DNA of 64,000 nucleotides from Streptomyces globosus (GCF_003325375.1 NZ_CP030862.1:3847501-3911500); one strand, 5' to 3'; positions 25,676 to 34,580 are shown, numbered from the stretch's first letter. Notes: generated from the letters alone by a model not told the origin. Program-made: numbers and translations.

Positions 25676-26356
25676 ATGCTCGGAGTGGACAACCTGCTGA
25701 CGTACACCGTCGGCGCCCTGCTCATCATCCTGCTGCCCGGGCCGAGTTCGCTGTTCACGCTGTCCGTGGCCGCACGGCTCGGGGTGCGGGCCGGGTACCG
25801 GGCCGCGGCGGGGGTCTTCCTCGGCGAGACCCTCCTCATGGCGGCGACGGCGGCGGGGCTGGCCTCGCTGCTGCAGACCAACGACCTGCTGTTCGCCATC
25901 GTGAAGTACGCCGGCGCCGGCTACCTCACGTGGATCGCCGTCGGCATGATCCGGGCGGCTTGGACCATGTGGCGGCGCCCCGGCCGGTCGGCGGGGGCGG
26001 ACCCGGAGGGGGTGCAGGCCCGTGCGGATGCGGGGGCCGGGACCGCGGCGGCGGGGGCGCGGCTGTTCCGCCGCTCGCTGGTGATCACGGTCCTGAACCC
26101 GAAGGCGATCCTGTTCTTCATCTCCTTCTTCGTGCAGTTCGTCGACCCCGGCTACCCGCATCCGGCGCTGTCGTTCGGGCTGCTGGCCCTCGTCTACCAG
26201 CTGATCAGCATCGCCTATGTCACCGCACTGATCCTGGGAGGCACGTACCTGGCGGCGCAGTTCCGCCGGCGGCGCAGGCTCTCCGCGGGGCTGACGACGG
26301 GGGCGGGGGCGCTGTTTCTGGGATTCGCCGCCAAGCTGGCCACAGCGGGCAACTGA
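25676..26356 (+). CDS. LysE/RhtB-family amino-acid exporter
   Basis: 226 aa from an ATG after GGGAAAGGGAAAGG. The LysE signature LLIILLPGPSSLFTLSVAARLGVRAGYRAAAGVFLGE (about residues 13-49), then KYAGAGYLTWIAVGMIRA and LVITVLNPKAILFFISFFVQFVDP, with five or six transmembrane helices. The reading frame continues upstream into the radical-SAM remnant without a stop, so a fusion could be made. Export of an amino-acid-like product of the neighbouring (now broken) pathway is the simplest role. Confidence 0.88.
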   Translation: MLGVDNLLTYTVGALLIILLPGPSSLFTLSVAARLGVRAGYRAAAGVFLGETLLMAATAAGLASLLQTNDLLFAIVKYAGAGYLTWIAVGMIRAAWTMWRRPGRSAGADPEGVQARADAGAGTAAAGARLFRRSLVITVLNPKAILFFISFFVQFVDPGYPHPALSFGLLALVYQLISIAYVTALILGGTYLAAQFRRRRRLSAGLTTGAGALFLGFAAKLATAGN

Positions 26357-26358
26357 CC

Positions 26359-26397
26359 GCGGGGCGGGCGGGCGGCTGTCCGCCCGCCCCGCCCCGC
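26359..26397. terminator. GC-rich hairpin between convergent genes
   Basis: GCGGGGCGGGCGGGCGG, loop CTGT, and CCGCCCGCCCCGCCCCGC pair along 17 bp with a single bulge. It lies between the LysE stop (26356) and the stop of the DNA repair gene (26398). Confidence 0.7.
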
Positions 26398-27498
26398 TCA
26401 CCCCGCGTCCAGCCGGAAGGCTGCCTCCCCGCGCAGTCTGCCGTTCACCTGGAGCTGGACGAGGTGCTCGCCGGAGAAGTAGCGGCGGGTGGTGAGGGGC
26501 TTGAAGGAGTGCCGCCTGGTTCCGGCGAGGGTCTCGCCCGGGGCGAGGGTGCGGGTGGCCAGTTTGAACACCTTCGGGGTGCGGCGGCCGTTCGCCTTCA
26601 CATGGTGGACGACGTAGTCGAGGACGAGTTCGGCGGGCGTATCGGCGTCGTTGGTGAGGGCGTACTCGAAGACGAGGTGTTCGCCGACGGCGACCCGGGC
26701 GGTGGCGATGACCGGTCCGCGGACGGTGACCGGCGCGTCGGGCGCGTGCCCGAGGACACTCATGGCGTCGGCGCGGCCGGCCTTCACGAGGGTGCGCAGG
26801 CCGTGCCGGGCCACCCGCCCGGTGGTGGCCGCGGGCGCGGCCAGCCAGCGTCCGGCCGTTTCGACGGCGAGTTCGGGGTGGTCGCGGCTGATGTCGTTGA
26901 GGTGGTTGGCGACCGAGCGGCGCACGTAGTCGGAGTCGTCGCGGTAGAGGGCGTTGAGGAGGGGGAGCGCGGGCCGCGGGTCGGCGATGGACTCGGGCAG
27001 CTGCGGCGCCCACGGGAGCCGGGGCCGGGTGCCCTCGCTGACGAGGCGGCGGACGTGCGGGTCCGGGTCCTCCACCCAGGGGCCCATCACCGCCAGGGCG
27101 CGGTCCCGGTCGGCGCGCAGGAAGGGGCGGACCGCGGACTCCGCCGTCAGGCGCGGGGTGAGGTCGCGCAGCAGGGCGAGGGCCGGCTCGAACGCGGCGG
27201 GACCCGAGGCGAGGCCGCGGACCGCGACCGCCTCCCCCACGGGGAAGGTCATCCAGCCGGCGAATCCGGGGTCGGCGAGGGCGGCGCGCACGGAGGCCTC
27301 GAAGGCGCCCCAGTCGGCGGGCAGGTCGTCGAGGGCGGCGTCGCGGACGGCGGCGACGCGGCCGCTGAACGTCAGGCCGTCGAGCGCGGACGCACAGGCG
27401 AGCAGGGCCGGGGCGGACCTCGGTCCGGCTGCCGCGGCGAGGCGGCGGGCGAGGTCCTGGACGGTGCGCGCGCTGAGCAGTTCATCGGCCGTGGGCAT
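26398..27498 (-). CDS. DNA alkylation repair protein (AlkC/AlkD-like HEAT-repeat)
   Basis: 366 aa. Mostly helical, with HEAT-like repeats: LRDLTPRLTAESAVRPFLRADRDRAL, then WVEDPDPHVRRLVSEGTRPRLPWAPQLP (strongly typical of the AlkC-type DNA alkylation repair family), LLNALYRDDSDYVRRSVANHLNDISRDHPELAVETAGRW. The C-terminal 100 residues form a beta domain (GEHLVFEYALTNDADTPAELVLDYVVHHVKANG) as in AlkC subfamily members. It would excise N-alkylated bases. Confidence 0.9.
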   Translation of the reverse strand: MPTADELLSARTVQDLARRLAAAAGPRSAPALLACASALDGLTFSGRVAAVRDAALDDLPADWGAFEASVRAALADPGFAGWMTFPVGEAVAVRGLASGPAAFEPALALLRDLTPRLTAESAVRPFLRADRDRALAVMGPWVEDPDPHVRRLVSEGTRPRLPWAPQLPESIADPRPALPLLNALYRDDSDYVRRSVANHLNDISRDHPELAVETAGRWLAAPAATTGRVARHGLRTLVKAGRADAMSVLGHAPDAPVTVRGPVIATARVAVGEHLVFEYALTNDADTPAELVLDYVVHHVKANGRRTPKVFKLATRTLAPGETLAGTRRHSFKPLTTRRYFSGEHLVQLQVNGRLRGEAAFRLDAG

Positions 27499-28276
27499 GG
27501 ATCAAGTGTGACGGTTCCCCGGACCCCGGCGGCGCACGGCCCCTGGTAGGGCTTGGTCCCCGGACGTGGTTCCGGGCGGGGCTGAGGAAGCGCACTCGGG
27601 CGCGCGATGGTGCCGACTGCGCCGGAGGACCGGCGGCGGGAGTCGGGCCGGCACACCGGGATCGGGGCCGGGCGGAGTCGCGGTGGGGGTGGCGCGGAGT
27701 CGGGCTGGGGCCGGCGTCGCGGAGCGGCGGGGCGGGGCGGCAGCGTGCGGGCCGGGCGGTGCAGTTTGGCCGGATCCGGACGGACCGGCGGCGGAGGAGG
27801 GGGGCGCCGGCCGCCGGGTCCCGCCCCGGGGTGCCGCGCAGCCGGGTCGCGGAACCGTGCGTTCCTGACAGGCCGCCGGATCGCGGCGCGCCGCACCACG
27901 CAGCAACGACCACCCGCGGCCCCGGTGGACCGGCCTGCCCGACAAGGCCGCAGCACAGGCCGCTCGCGGTCCGGTGGAGTTCCCTTGGACTGCCGCTGAG
28001 GTGACGAACCAGGCCGGGACAACAGGCCAACGTGACACGCGGACTTGCCGTTGGCCTGGTCCGCCGCCGAGACTCGGAACGCACCACGAACGAACACTCA
28101 TTCGGACGCCCTCCGGGGGCCGTTCGCCGCGTTCCGGGGCCGTCCGGCCCCGGCCGATGCGGCGATCCGGCGACCACCCGCCCCGGGTCGCTCCGCTCGC
28201 CGGCCGCAGGCGCCGGACGGCTCCGGCGCAGTTCCCGGCGGCCCGGCAACCCCTTCCACCAGAGAGGAAGTCCGCC
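27499..28276. other. Long intergenic region upstream of the thiopeptide cluster
   Basis: 778 bp with no convincing gene; frames are open on both strands but are of low-complexity Arg/Gly/Pro composition. It contains the inverted repeat at 28023-28058 and a possible promoter (TTGCCG at 28045, 18-nt spacer, GAGACT at 28069). The 5' end of the thiopeptide transcript must lie here, since no other gene separates it from the precursor. Confidence 0.5.
28023..28058. promoter_or_regulatory. 10-bp inverted repeat upstream of the precursor genes
   Basis: CAGGCCAACG (28023-28032) and CGTTGGCCTG (28049-28058) are perfect complements separated by 16 bp, 219 bp upstream of the first precursor ATG. It overlaps the putative -35 (TTGCCG), so it may be an operator for a regulator encoded elsewhere. 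Confidence 0.45.
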
Positions 28277-28468
28277 ATGCCCGAAAGCATCGCCGGCCCC
28301 GCCCCCGAGGGCCTCGACCTCGACTTGGACCTCGACCTCAGCGACCTGGCCATCACGGCGCTGCGCGACACGCCCGCCCTGCCGGAGAGCGGCGCGTCGT
28401 ACGGCTCCTGCTCCTGCCAGGGCTCGTCCTCCTGCGCCCAGCCGCACACGGACACGCCCATCGGCTGA
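28277..28468 (+). CDS. Lactazole-like thiopeptide precursor 1
   Basis: 63 aa; ATG after GAGAGGAAG. Leader (residues 1-40) holds an acidic repeat LDLDLDLDLSDL followed by AITALRDTPALPESGA, the leader pattern of lactazole-type thiopeptide precursors. The core (41-63) begins SYGSCSCQGSSSCAQP and ends HTDTPIG. Compared with my memory of LazA, whose core starts SWGSCSCQASSSCAQP, only core positions 2 (Trp to Tyr) and 9 (Ala to Gly) differ before a new seven-residue tail. Cys at core 5, 7 and 13 should become thiazoles. Ser1 and Ser12 should give the central pyridine, hence a 32-membered ring if lactazole chemistry holds. Confidence 0.92.
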   Translation: MPESIAGPAPEGLDLDLDLDLSDLAITALRDTPALPESGASYGSCSCQGSSSCAQPHTDTPIG

Positions 28469-28529
28469 CGGCCCACCGCCGCCGCCCGATCCACCCATCC
28501 ACGATCCCGACCACGCGAGAGGCCGGCAC

Positions 28530-28721
28530 ATGACCGACCCCACCGAGGGCGTCCTCGCCCTGGACGACCTGGACCTCGACCTCGACCTCGGCGAGCTCAC
28601 CGTCACGGCGCTGCGGGACTCCGTCGCGCTGCCCGAGACGGGTGCTTCCGGCGGTGTGAGCTCCAGCTCCTGCGGCTCGTCCTCCTGCGCCCAGCCGCGG
28701 CTCCCCGAACTGCCCTACTGA
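28530..28721 (+). CDS. Thiopeptide precursor 2, divergent core
   Basis: 63 aa, 61 bp after precursor 1, ATG after GAGAGG. The leader (1-39) closely parallels precursor 1: LDLDLDLGELTVTALRDSVALPETGA. The core (40-63) is different: SGGVSSSSCGSSSCAQP then RLPELPY. It has two Cys (core 9 and 14) instead of three and four consecutive Ser. The Ser equivalent to core 12 of precursor 1 is at core 13, so a Ser1-Ser13 pyridine would give a ring one residue (three atoms) larger. The shared CGSSSCAQP or QGSSSCAQP end suggests the same enzymes process both. Length equality and leader identity point to duplication. Confidence 0.9.
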   Translation: MTDPTEGVLALDDLDLDLDLGELTVTALRDSVALPETGASGGVSSSSCGSSSCAQPRLPELPY

Positions 28722-28826
28722 GCAACGCCGCCCGTGCGGCCGACCCCTCGGGGCCGGCCGCACGGGCCCCGGCGCCCAGCCGACGACCCTGCCCCAGGCC
28801 CGGATCCGCCCCCATGGGAGCCCACG

Positions 28827-31625
28827 ATGCCGCACCCCGCCGAGTCGGCCACGCCGCCGCGCGCCGCCGCGCGGGCCGCCCGCCCGCTCCCGCAGCCGCC
28901 CGCCCGGACCGCCCCGTACGCGCTGGTCCGCACCACGGTCACGCCGCACCCGGCCGAGCCCGAGGCCTCCGCCCGCGTACGGGCCCTCCTCGGCGGGCTC
29001 GCCCGGATCGCCGCGCAGGAGGAGGCGGTGCGGGCCGGCCTGTGCGACGACCTGTTCGCGTCCCGGCCGGGCCACTCCGAGGACTTCCACCGCCGGGTCG
29101 TGCTCCCGCTCCGCAGGGCGCTGCACAACGGCCGCGCGCCCCGTCCCGCGCTGCTGGCCCGGCTCGGCGACCTGCCCGTACGGGTCCCCCGGCTCGGCGC
29201 GTGGCTCGCCCTGCGCGGGGAGCGCGCCGCCCTGCTCGCCGAGGCCGACGACGCCGTCCCGGCGGCCCTGGCCGCCGAGCGCTCCGCCCTCGCGGAGGTG
29301 TGCCGCTCGCCCGGCTTCACCCGCGCCGTCGCCCTCGGCAGCACGGACCTGCTGCGCGCCGTGTCGCGGGCCGCCCGGGACGAGGGCGGACGCCGGGCCC
29401 GCAAGGAGGAGCCGTCGGTGCTGCGCCACGCCCTGCGCGCCACCGCCAAGACGAGTCCGCTGTCCTGGTTCACCGCGGTGGGCTGGTCCGGCCCGGCCCC
29501 GGCCGCCGGCCCGCCCGCGTTGCGGGCCGTGGTGCGGGAGAACCGGACGCTGGTCGCGGCCCTCGTCTCCGCGCTGCTGGACGAGCCCCGGCGCCGCGGC
29601 GCGCTCGCACACCGGCTGACCAGCAGTGCCCTGCCGGCCGGCGACGGCCGTGCCCGCTACGTGCGGGACACCACCGTGTTCGCGGGCGGCCGGTACCTGG
29701 TCACCCGCGAGGAGGAGGTCGAGGTCGCCGCGCACCCGGCGCTGGCCGTCCTCGACGGGCTCGCGGCGCAGCCCGCCCCGCCGGACACGCTCGCCGCCCG
29801 GCTCGCCCCGGCCCTCGGCCGCCCGGAAGCCGACCCGGCCGTCCGCCGGTTCCTGGACCAACTCGCGGACAACGGGCTGCTCGTAGCGGTTGATCCGGTC
29901 GATCCGCAGCATCCGCAGCCGCTGCGCGCCCTCGCGGACTGGCTGCGCCGGTGGCCCGAAGACGCCGCCCTCGCCGACCGCATCGACCTCCTCGCCGCCG
30001 ACACGGCCCGGTTCGCCCACACCCCCGCCGGGGAACGGCCCGCGCTGCTCGCCGACCTCGCCGACCGCTGGCGCGCCCTGCTCGCCGACACCGGACGGCC
30101 CGTTCCGGCCGGCGCGGCCCCGCTGAACGTGCTCTCCGAGGACGTGCTCGCCCCGGGCCGGCCCGAGGCCCCGCGGCCTGCGCCGGCCTCCGCACCGGCC
30201 GCCCCCGGGCTCGGCCCGGTCCCCGGCCGGCCCGACCCGTCCGGCGCCCGCCGGCCCGCCGCCGCGGACCCCGCAGGCGATGCCCCCGCACCGGCAGCCG
30301 CACTGTCCGGGAGCGACCGGGCGGCCCTCGCCGAACTCACGGCGCTTGCGGAACTGTTCGACCTCGGACACCTGATGCGGCGCGCCGCGGTGCAGCGTTT
30401 CACCGCCCGCTACGGGGTCGGCGGCACGTGCCCCGCGCCCTGGGAGTTCGCCGCGGACACCGCGGCCTCCTGGGAGGACGCCGCCCGCCTCGCCGCCCTC
30501 CCCGCGGACGCCCCCTCCCTCCCTCCGGGTGCGGCCGAACTGGCCCGGCTGCGCGCCCGGTTCGTACGGCTCGCCGAAGCCGCCGCAGCCGCGGCCGGCG
30601 GGCCGGAAGGCCCGCCCGACGAGGTCGTCCTGCCCGCTGCCGACGTGCACGGGCTGGCAGCCCGGCTGCCCGACCGGACCGCCGCCCGGCCGCTCGGCTA
30701 TGCCTGGTTCGTCCAGCACGCCGCCGGAGCACCCCCGGCGGACGCCGGCGGCGGACTGCTGTGCGTCAACCACGTCTACGCCGGATGGGGCCGCTTCACC
30801 AGCCGCTTCCTCGACGGCCTGCCCCCCGCGGCGGCCCGTGCGGTGGCCGGCGAGATCCGCCGGGGCCTCGGCGAAGGGGCCCGGGCGGCGCAGATCCGGC
30901 CGGTGGGCGGCTTCAACGCCAACCTCCACCCGCTGCTCACGGACGCCGAGATCGGGCCCGACCGGCTCCGCGGCACGATCGCCGAGTCCGACGTGGACCT
31001 GGTGCACGACCCGGCCTCGGACCAGCTGCGCCTGCGCCTGCGGGCCACCGGCGAGTTCCTCGACGTGCTCTACCTGGGCTTCCTCGCACCGGTGATGCTC
31101 CCGCAGCGCCTCGCGCCGTTCCTGTGCGACCACCCCGAAGGCGTCGTCGACTTCCGGCGGCTCCTGCCTCGCAGCACCGCCCCCGCCCCCGGCGGCCAGG
31201 TGGTCCGCACGCCCCGCCTGCGCCACCGCCACGTGGTGCTCGCCCGGCGCCGCTGGCACCTGCCCGAAGGGGTGCTGGCCGCGCTGCGCGCCGACCTCGC
31301 GGACGACCGGGGTGACGTGCCGGCGGCCGCCGCGGCCCGCTGGCGGGCGCTGCTGGGCCTGCCCGAGCAGCTGTTCCTCCATCCGGTGCCGCAGCCTCCC
31401 GCGGGGCGCGCCGCCGAGGACTTCCTGGCGGCCCTGCGCGCGCCGAAGCCGCAGCCCCTCGACCTGGGCAGCGCCCTGCACCTGCGGTGCCTGGCGGGCT
31501 GGCTGGCCCGCCATCCGCGGGGGGTCGTGCTGGAGGAGGCGCTGCCCGCCTTCGGGGGGCGGGACCGGCCGGCCCGCGCCGTCGAGCTGGTCGCCGAGAC
31601 GCACCGCCCCGCCCGCACCGGCTGA
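28827..31625 (+). CDS. LanB-type dehydratase, glutamylation component (LazB-like)
   Basis: 932 aa from ATG after GGGAG. Lantibiotic-dehydratase N-terminal (glutamylating) domain: APYALVRTTVTPHP at the N-terminus, RKEEPSVLRHALRATAKTSPLSWFTAVGW near residues 190-220, PADVHGLAARLPDRTAARPLGY, and GWGRFTSRFLDGLPP further on. It would use Glu-tRNA to activate core Ser residues for elimination to dehydroalanine. The size fits split thiopeptide LanBs that lack the elimination domain; that domain is fused to the dehydrogenase at the end of the operon. A Pro/Ala-rich insert lies at about 440-500. Confidence 0.9.
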   Translation: MPHPAESATPPRAAARAARPLPQPPARTAPYALVRTTVTPHPAEPEASARVRALLGGLARIAAQEEAVRAGLCDDLFASRPGHSEDFHRRVVLPLRRALHNGRAPRPALLARLGDLPVRVPRLGAWLALRGERAALLAEADDAVPAALAAERSALAEVCRSPGFTRAVALGSTDLLRAVSRAARDEGGRRARKEEPSVLRHALRATAKTSPLSWFTAVGWSGPAPAAGPPALRAVVRENRTLVAALVSALLDEPRRRGALAHRLTSSALPAGDGRARYVRDTTVFAGGRYLVTREEEVEVAAHPALAVLDGLAAQPAPPDTLAARLAPALGRPEADPAVRRFLDQLADNGLLVAVDPVDPQHPQPLRALADWLRRWPEDAALADRIDLLAADTARFAHTPAGERPALLADLADRWRALLADTGRPVPAGAAPLNVLSEDVLAPGRPEAPRPAPASAPAAPGLGPVPGRPDPSGARRPAAADPAGDAPAPAAALSGSDRAALAELTALAELFDLGHLMRRAAVQRFTARYGVGGTCPAPWEFAADTAASWEDAARLAALPADAPSLPPGAAELARLRARFVRLAEAAAAAAGGPEGPPDEVVLPAADVHGLAARLPDRTAARPLGYAWFVQHAAGAPPADAGGGLLCVNHVYAGWGRFTSRFLDGLPPAAARAVAGEIRRGLGEGARAAQIRPVGGFNANLHPLLTDAEIGPDRLRGTIAESDVDLVHDPASDQLRLRLRATGEFLDVLYLGFLAPVMLPQRLAPFLCDHPEGVVDFRRLLPRSTAPAPGGQVVRTPRLRHRHVVLARRRWHLPEGVLAALRADLADDRGDVPAAAAARWRALLGLPEQLFLHPVPQPPAGRAAEDFLAALRAPKPQPLDLGSALHLRCLAGWLARHPRGVVLEEALPAFGGRDRPARAVELVAETHRPARTG

Positions 31626-31704
31626 CCGCCGCCTACCCCGCCGCGCGGGCCCCCGCGGGGCTCGCGCAGACACCACCGCCCGTCATCCGCCGAGGAGGCA
31701 CCCG

Positions 31705-32871
31705 ATGAACGCCCCGGCCGCCGGCCCGGATCCGGCCCCGCCCGCGCCGACCGCGCTCGACGTCGTCGTCCACCACTACGAGCCGGTCAAGGCCCCCCTG
31801 CTGCGCGAGTCCGTCCTGCCGCTCGCCCGGCGGGCGGCCGCCGAGGGGCTCGCCGTGCACGTCGAGCGCCACTGGCTGCGCGGCCCCCACGTACGGCTGC
31901 GGCTGCGCGGCGCGCCCGCGCAGGTGGCGGCCGCCGCCGAGCGGACGGCCGGGGAACTGCGCGCCCGTGCGGCCGCGCACCCGTCGCGGGCCGGCGTCGA
32001 CGAGCGGGAGCTGCTGGAGCAGGCCGCCGCGGCGGGGCGTGCGGAGCTGGTCCCGCCGCCGTACGGGCCGCTCGTCCCCGACAACACCGTGCGCGTGGAG
32101 CCCGTCGACCTGGATCCGCTGCGGGCCCTGATCGGCCCCGACGGCGTACGGCTGCGCGAGGACCTGATGGCGGCGGGCCTGCCGGCGCTGGAGGCCGGCA
32201 CCGCATTCCTCGGCGAGCGCGGGGACACCTCGGCAGCGCGCGTGGAGCTGGTGGTCACCGCCCTGGCCGCGCATGCGGCGGCGCACCCCGAAGGCCTCGT
32301 CGGCGGCCACTACTCGTTCCTGTCCCACCTGGAGGACTTCCTGGTCTACGAGGACCCCGACGGGCGGCTGCGGGCGGCCTTCGAACGGCGCTGGGAGGCC
32401 GCGGGCGGGCGGATCTCCGCGCTGGTGGGCAGGATCGCGGCCGGCGGCGCCACCGGCCGCGAACGGGCCTGGGCCGACTGGTCCGCCGGCGCCTGGCAGA
32501 CCGCGGAGGAGCGGCACGCGGCGGGCGCGGACCTCGCGGGCGTCGCCGCCGAGTACCGGGCACGGGCGGCCGCGCTCGGCGACCGGGAGACCGCCGCCCG
32601 GTGGAACCGCGAAGTCCGCACCCGGTACAGCGACTTCCACCGGCAGCTGCACCGCTCCGACCCGGAGGGCGCGATGTGGAGCCGCGCCGACTACCTCGTC
32701 TACCGGTCCTGCACGAACGCCCTGTACCGGCTGCTGGCCGTCTGCGACGTCCGCCCCGTGGAGCGGTACCTGGCCGCGCACCTGGTCGTGCGGAGTGTCC
32801 CGGGGCTCACCGGGCACCGCTGGCAGGCCCGCATCGACGAGGTCATCGCCGCCGTGGAGGGCGCCCGGTGA
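31705..32871 (+). CDS. Thiopeptide pyridine synthase-type protein (LazC-like)
   Basis: 388 aa; ATG after GAGGAGG. Start of the conserved part: ALDVVVHHYEPVKAPLLRESVLPLARRAAAEGLAVHVERHWLRGPHVRLRLRG, the thiopeptide-type biosynthesis fold (TIGR03891-like) with the RGPHVRLRL strand that lines the pocket in [4+2] cyclases. Toward the C-terminus: SFLSHLEDFLVYEDPDGRL and YRSCTNALYRLLAVCDVRPVERYLAAHLV. In second position after the LanB gene it corresponds to LazC, which joins two dehydroalanines into pyridine and releases the leader. It ends in a GTGA overlap with the RRE gene. Confidence 0.85.
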   Translation: MNAPAAGPDPAPPAPTALDVVVHHYEPVKAPLLRESVLPLARRAAAEGLAVHVERHWLRGPHVRLRLRGAPAQVAAAAERTAGELRARAAAHPSRAGVDERELLEQAAAAGRAELVPPPYGPLVPDNTVRVEPVDLDPLRALIGPDGVRLREDLMAAGLPALEAGTAFLGERGDTSAARVELVVTALAAHAAAHPEGLVGGHYSFLSHLEDFLVYEDPDGRLRAAFERRWEAAGGRISALVGRIAAGGATGRERAWADWSAGAWQTAEERHAAGADLAGVAAEYRARAAALGDRETAARWNREVRTRYSDFHRQLHRSDPEGAMWSRADYLVYRSCTNALYRLLAVCDVRPVERYLAAHLVVRSVPGLTGHRWQARIDEVIAAVEGAR

Positions 32872-34580
32872 CCGCCGGCGGGGAGCCGTTCACCCTGCGG
32901 CTGCGGCCGGGTGTCGCGGCCACCGTGCTGCGGGCCGGCCTGCACCTGCGCGGGCGGGACGGGAGCGTGACGCTGGAGGGCAGCAAGGCGCTTCCCGCCC
33001 TCTGGGAGCTGCTGGCGGACCGGCTGGGCGCGGAGCCGGCCGCCCCCGCCGGCACGGCACGCCGGCCGGGCGGGCTGGATCCGTCGGACCCGCGGGTCGC
33101 GTCGGCGCTGGACGGGCTCGCGGGCCAGCTCCGGGCGCACGGGCTGCTCGCGGAGCTCCCCGAGGGCGGGGAGGGGCCGGCCGCCTGGCTGGCCGCGTCC
33201 ACGGACCGCCCGGGCGCGGCGGCCGCGGCACTGGCCGCCGCCCCGCCCGTCGTCACGGCCGCCGATCCGGGCGCCCCGCTCGCCGCGGCCCTGCTGCGGG
33301 CCCTGCACCGGGCGGGCGCGCGGCCGGAGGCTCGGACCGACAGCAGGCTGCCGCCCGGCCTGGTCGTGGCCGCGGCCGGCGCCCCGCCGGTCGCCGTGGC
33401 CGCCGACCGGACCGCCGGGGGCGGCTTCGTCACGGCCCCGACCGCCCCCGAGCGGGTGCGCGCGGACGCCGGGGCGGTCGCAGCCCGGTTGGGCGGCACC
33501 GTCAGCGCCTCTGCGGCGGCAGCAGGTGCGGACGCGCTGACGGCCCTGCTGGCGGGCGCGGCCGCCCAGCGGCTGCTGTGCGCCGCCGCCGGACTGCCTG
33601 ATCCCGCCGGGGCGGACGAGGACCAGCGGCTGCTGCCGGGCCGCCCCGCCGTCCTCGTCGCCGAGGCCGCGCCTCCCCGGGCGTCCTACCACCCGTGGGC
33701 GGCCGGGCCGGCCGCGGCCTCGGAGCCCGCCCTGCCCCCGGCCGCCGACCTGGCCGAAGCGCTGCGCCGTGTCGGAGCGCTGGCCGACCCCCTCCTGGGG
33801 GTCCTCGACGCCCCCCTGCCGGGCCGGCTGCCGCAGCTGCCCGCGGCGCTCGCCGCCTGCCGGACCCCCGCAGGGCCACTGGTGGCGGGAGCGCCCCGGG
33901 CGGACCTGGCCCGCCTGACCGCGGCGTGCCGGGCGGCCGAACTCCGGCTCGGCGGCGCCGCAGTGGTAGGGGCGGGGCCGGGGCACGCGCGGGGCCGGGC
34001 CCTGCGCCGTGCCGCCCTCGCCGCCTCCGGACGGGCGGACACCGGTCCCGCACTTCCGGAGGAAGAGTGGCGCGAGCACCCCCAGGCCCGCCACTGGTGG
34101 GCGGTCCTCACCGGCATCGCGGGGCACGCGCAGGCCCGGTTGGCAGTACGCCAGCTGGGCGGGGAGCAGGCGTACGCGGCGGTCGTACGCGTTCCCGGTG
34201 CCCCGGCGCCGCTCGGCAGGGCGGTGGAGGCCACCCCGGCGGACGCGGCGGCCGTGGCCCTGCTCGGCGCGGTCACCCGGGCCATGGCCGCCGACCACGG
34301 GCCCGCCGGGGCCGCGCACGCCCCGTTCAGCGGGGCCGAGGCCCCGCTCGCGGCGGCGGGCACCGAGCCGGCGGCCTGGGCGGACGAGGGCTGGACCGAC
34401 GTCTGGCTGACCGGGACCGCGCACCGGGAGGCAGCCCTGACCGCGGCCCTGACCCGCCTGACCGGCCCGGCCCCCGGCCCGTGGCTGCCGCCGGGCGGCG
34501 ACCCCGTCGCAGCCCGGACGGCGACGGTCCTGCGCAGTTGCGGCTTCACCGTCCTGGCCGACCCGAAGGAATCCCCGTGA
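32868..34580 (+). CDS. RRE/Ocin-ThiF-like precursor-binding protein (LazD-like)
   Basis: 570 aa from a GTG overlapping the previous stop. The N-terminal 75 residues (FTLRLRPGVAATVLRAGLHLRGRDGSVTLEGSKALPALWELLADRL) have the winged-helix RRE look of Ocin-ThiF/TOMM leader-binding proteins. The rest is an Ala-rich E1-like chain lacking the CxxC metal sites and ATP loop of active E1 enzymes. It should recruit the precursor leaders and activate the YcaO partner, with which it is translationally coupled. Confidence 0.85.
   Translation: MTAGGEPFTLRLRPGVAATVLRAGLHLRGRDGSVTLEGSKALPALWELLADRLGAEPAAPAGTARRPGGLDPSDPRVASALDGLAGQLRAHGLLAELPEGGEGPAAWLAASTDRPGAAAAALAAAPPVVTAADPGAPLAAALLRALHRAGARPEARTDSRLPPGLVVAAAGAPPVAVAADRTAGGGFVTAPTAPERVRADAGAVAARLGGTVSASAAAAGADALTALLAGAAAQRLLCAAAGLPDPAGADEDQRLLPGRPAVLVAEAAPPRASYHPWAAGPAAASEPALPPAADLAEALRRVGALADPLLGVLDAPLPGRLPQLPAALAACRTPAGPLVAGAPRADLARLTAACRAAELRLGGAAVVGAGPGHARGRALRRAALAASGRADTGPALPEEEWREHPQARHWWAVLTGIAGHAQARLAVRQLGGEQAYAAVVRVPGAPAPLGRAVEATPADAAAVALLGAVTRAMAADHGPAGAAHAPFSGAEAPLAAAGTEPAAWADEGWTDVWLTGTAHREAALTAALTRLTGPAPGPWLPPGGDPVAARTATVLRSCGFTVLADPKESP

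Noticed and set aside
28313..28345. GACCTCGAC-type direct repeats in the precursors
   Set aside because: Coding repeats of Asp-Leu in both leader peptides, not a mobile element.
28353..31676. 1,107-aa minus-strand frame opposite the thiopeptide genes
   Set aside because: Mirror of the LanB gene; Gly/Arg/Val-rich nonsense and no start signals.
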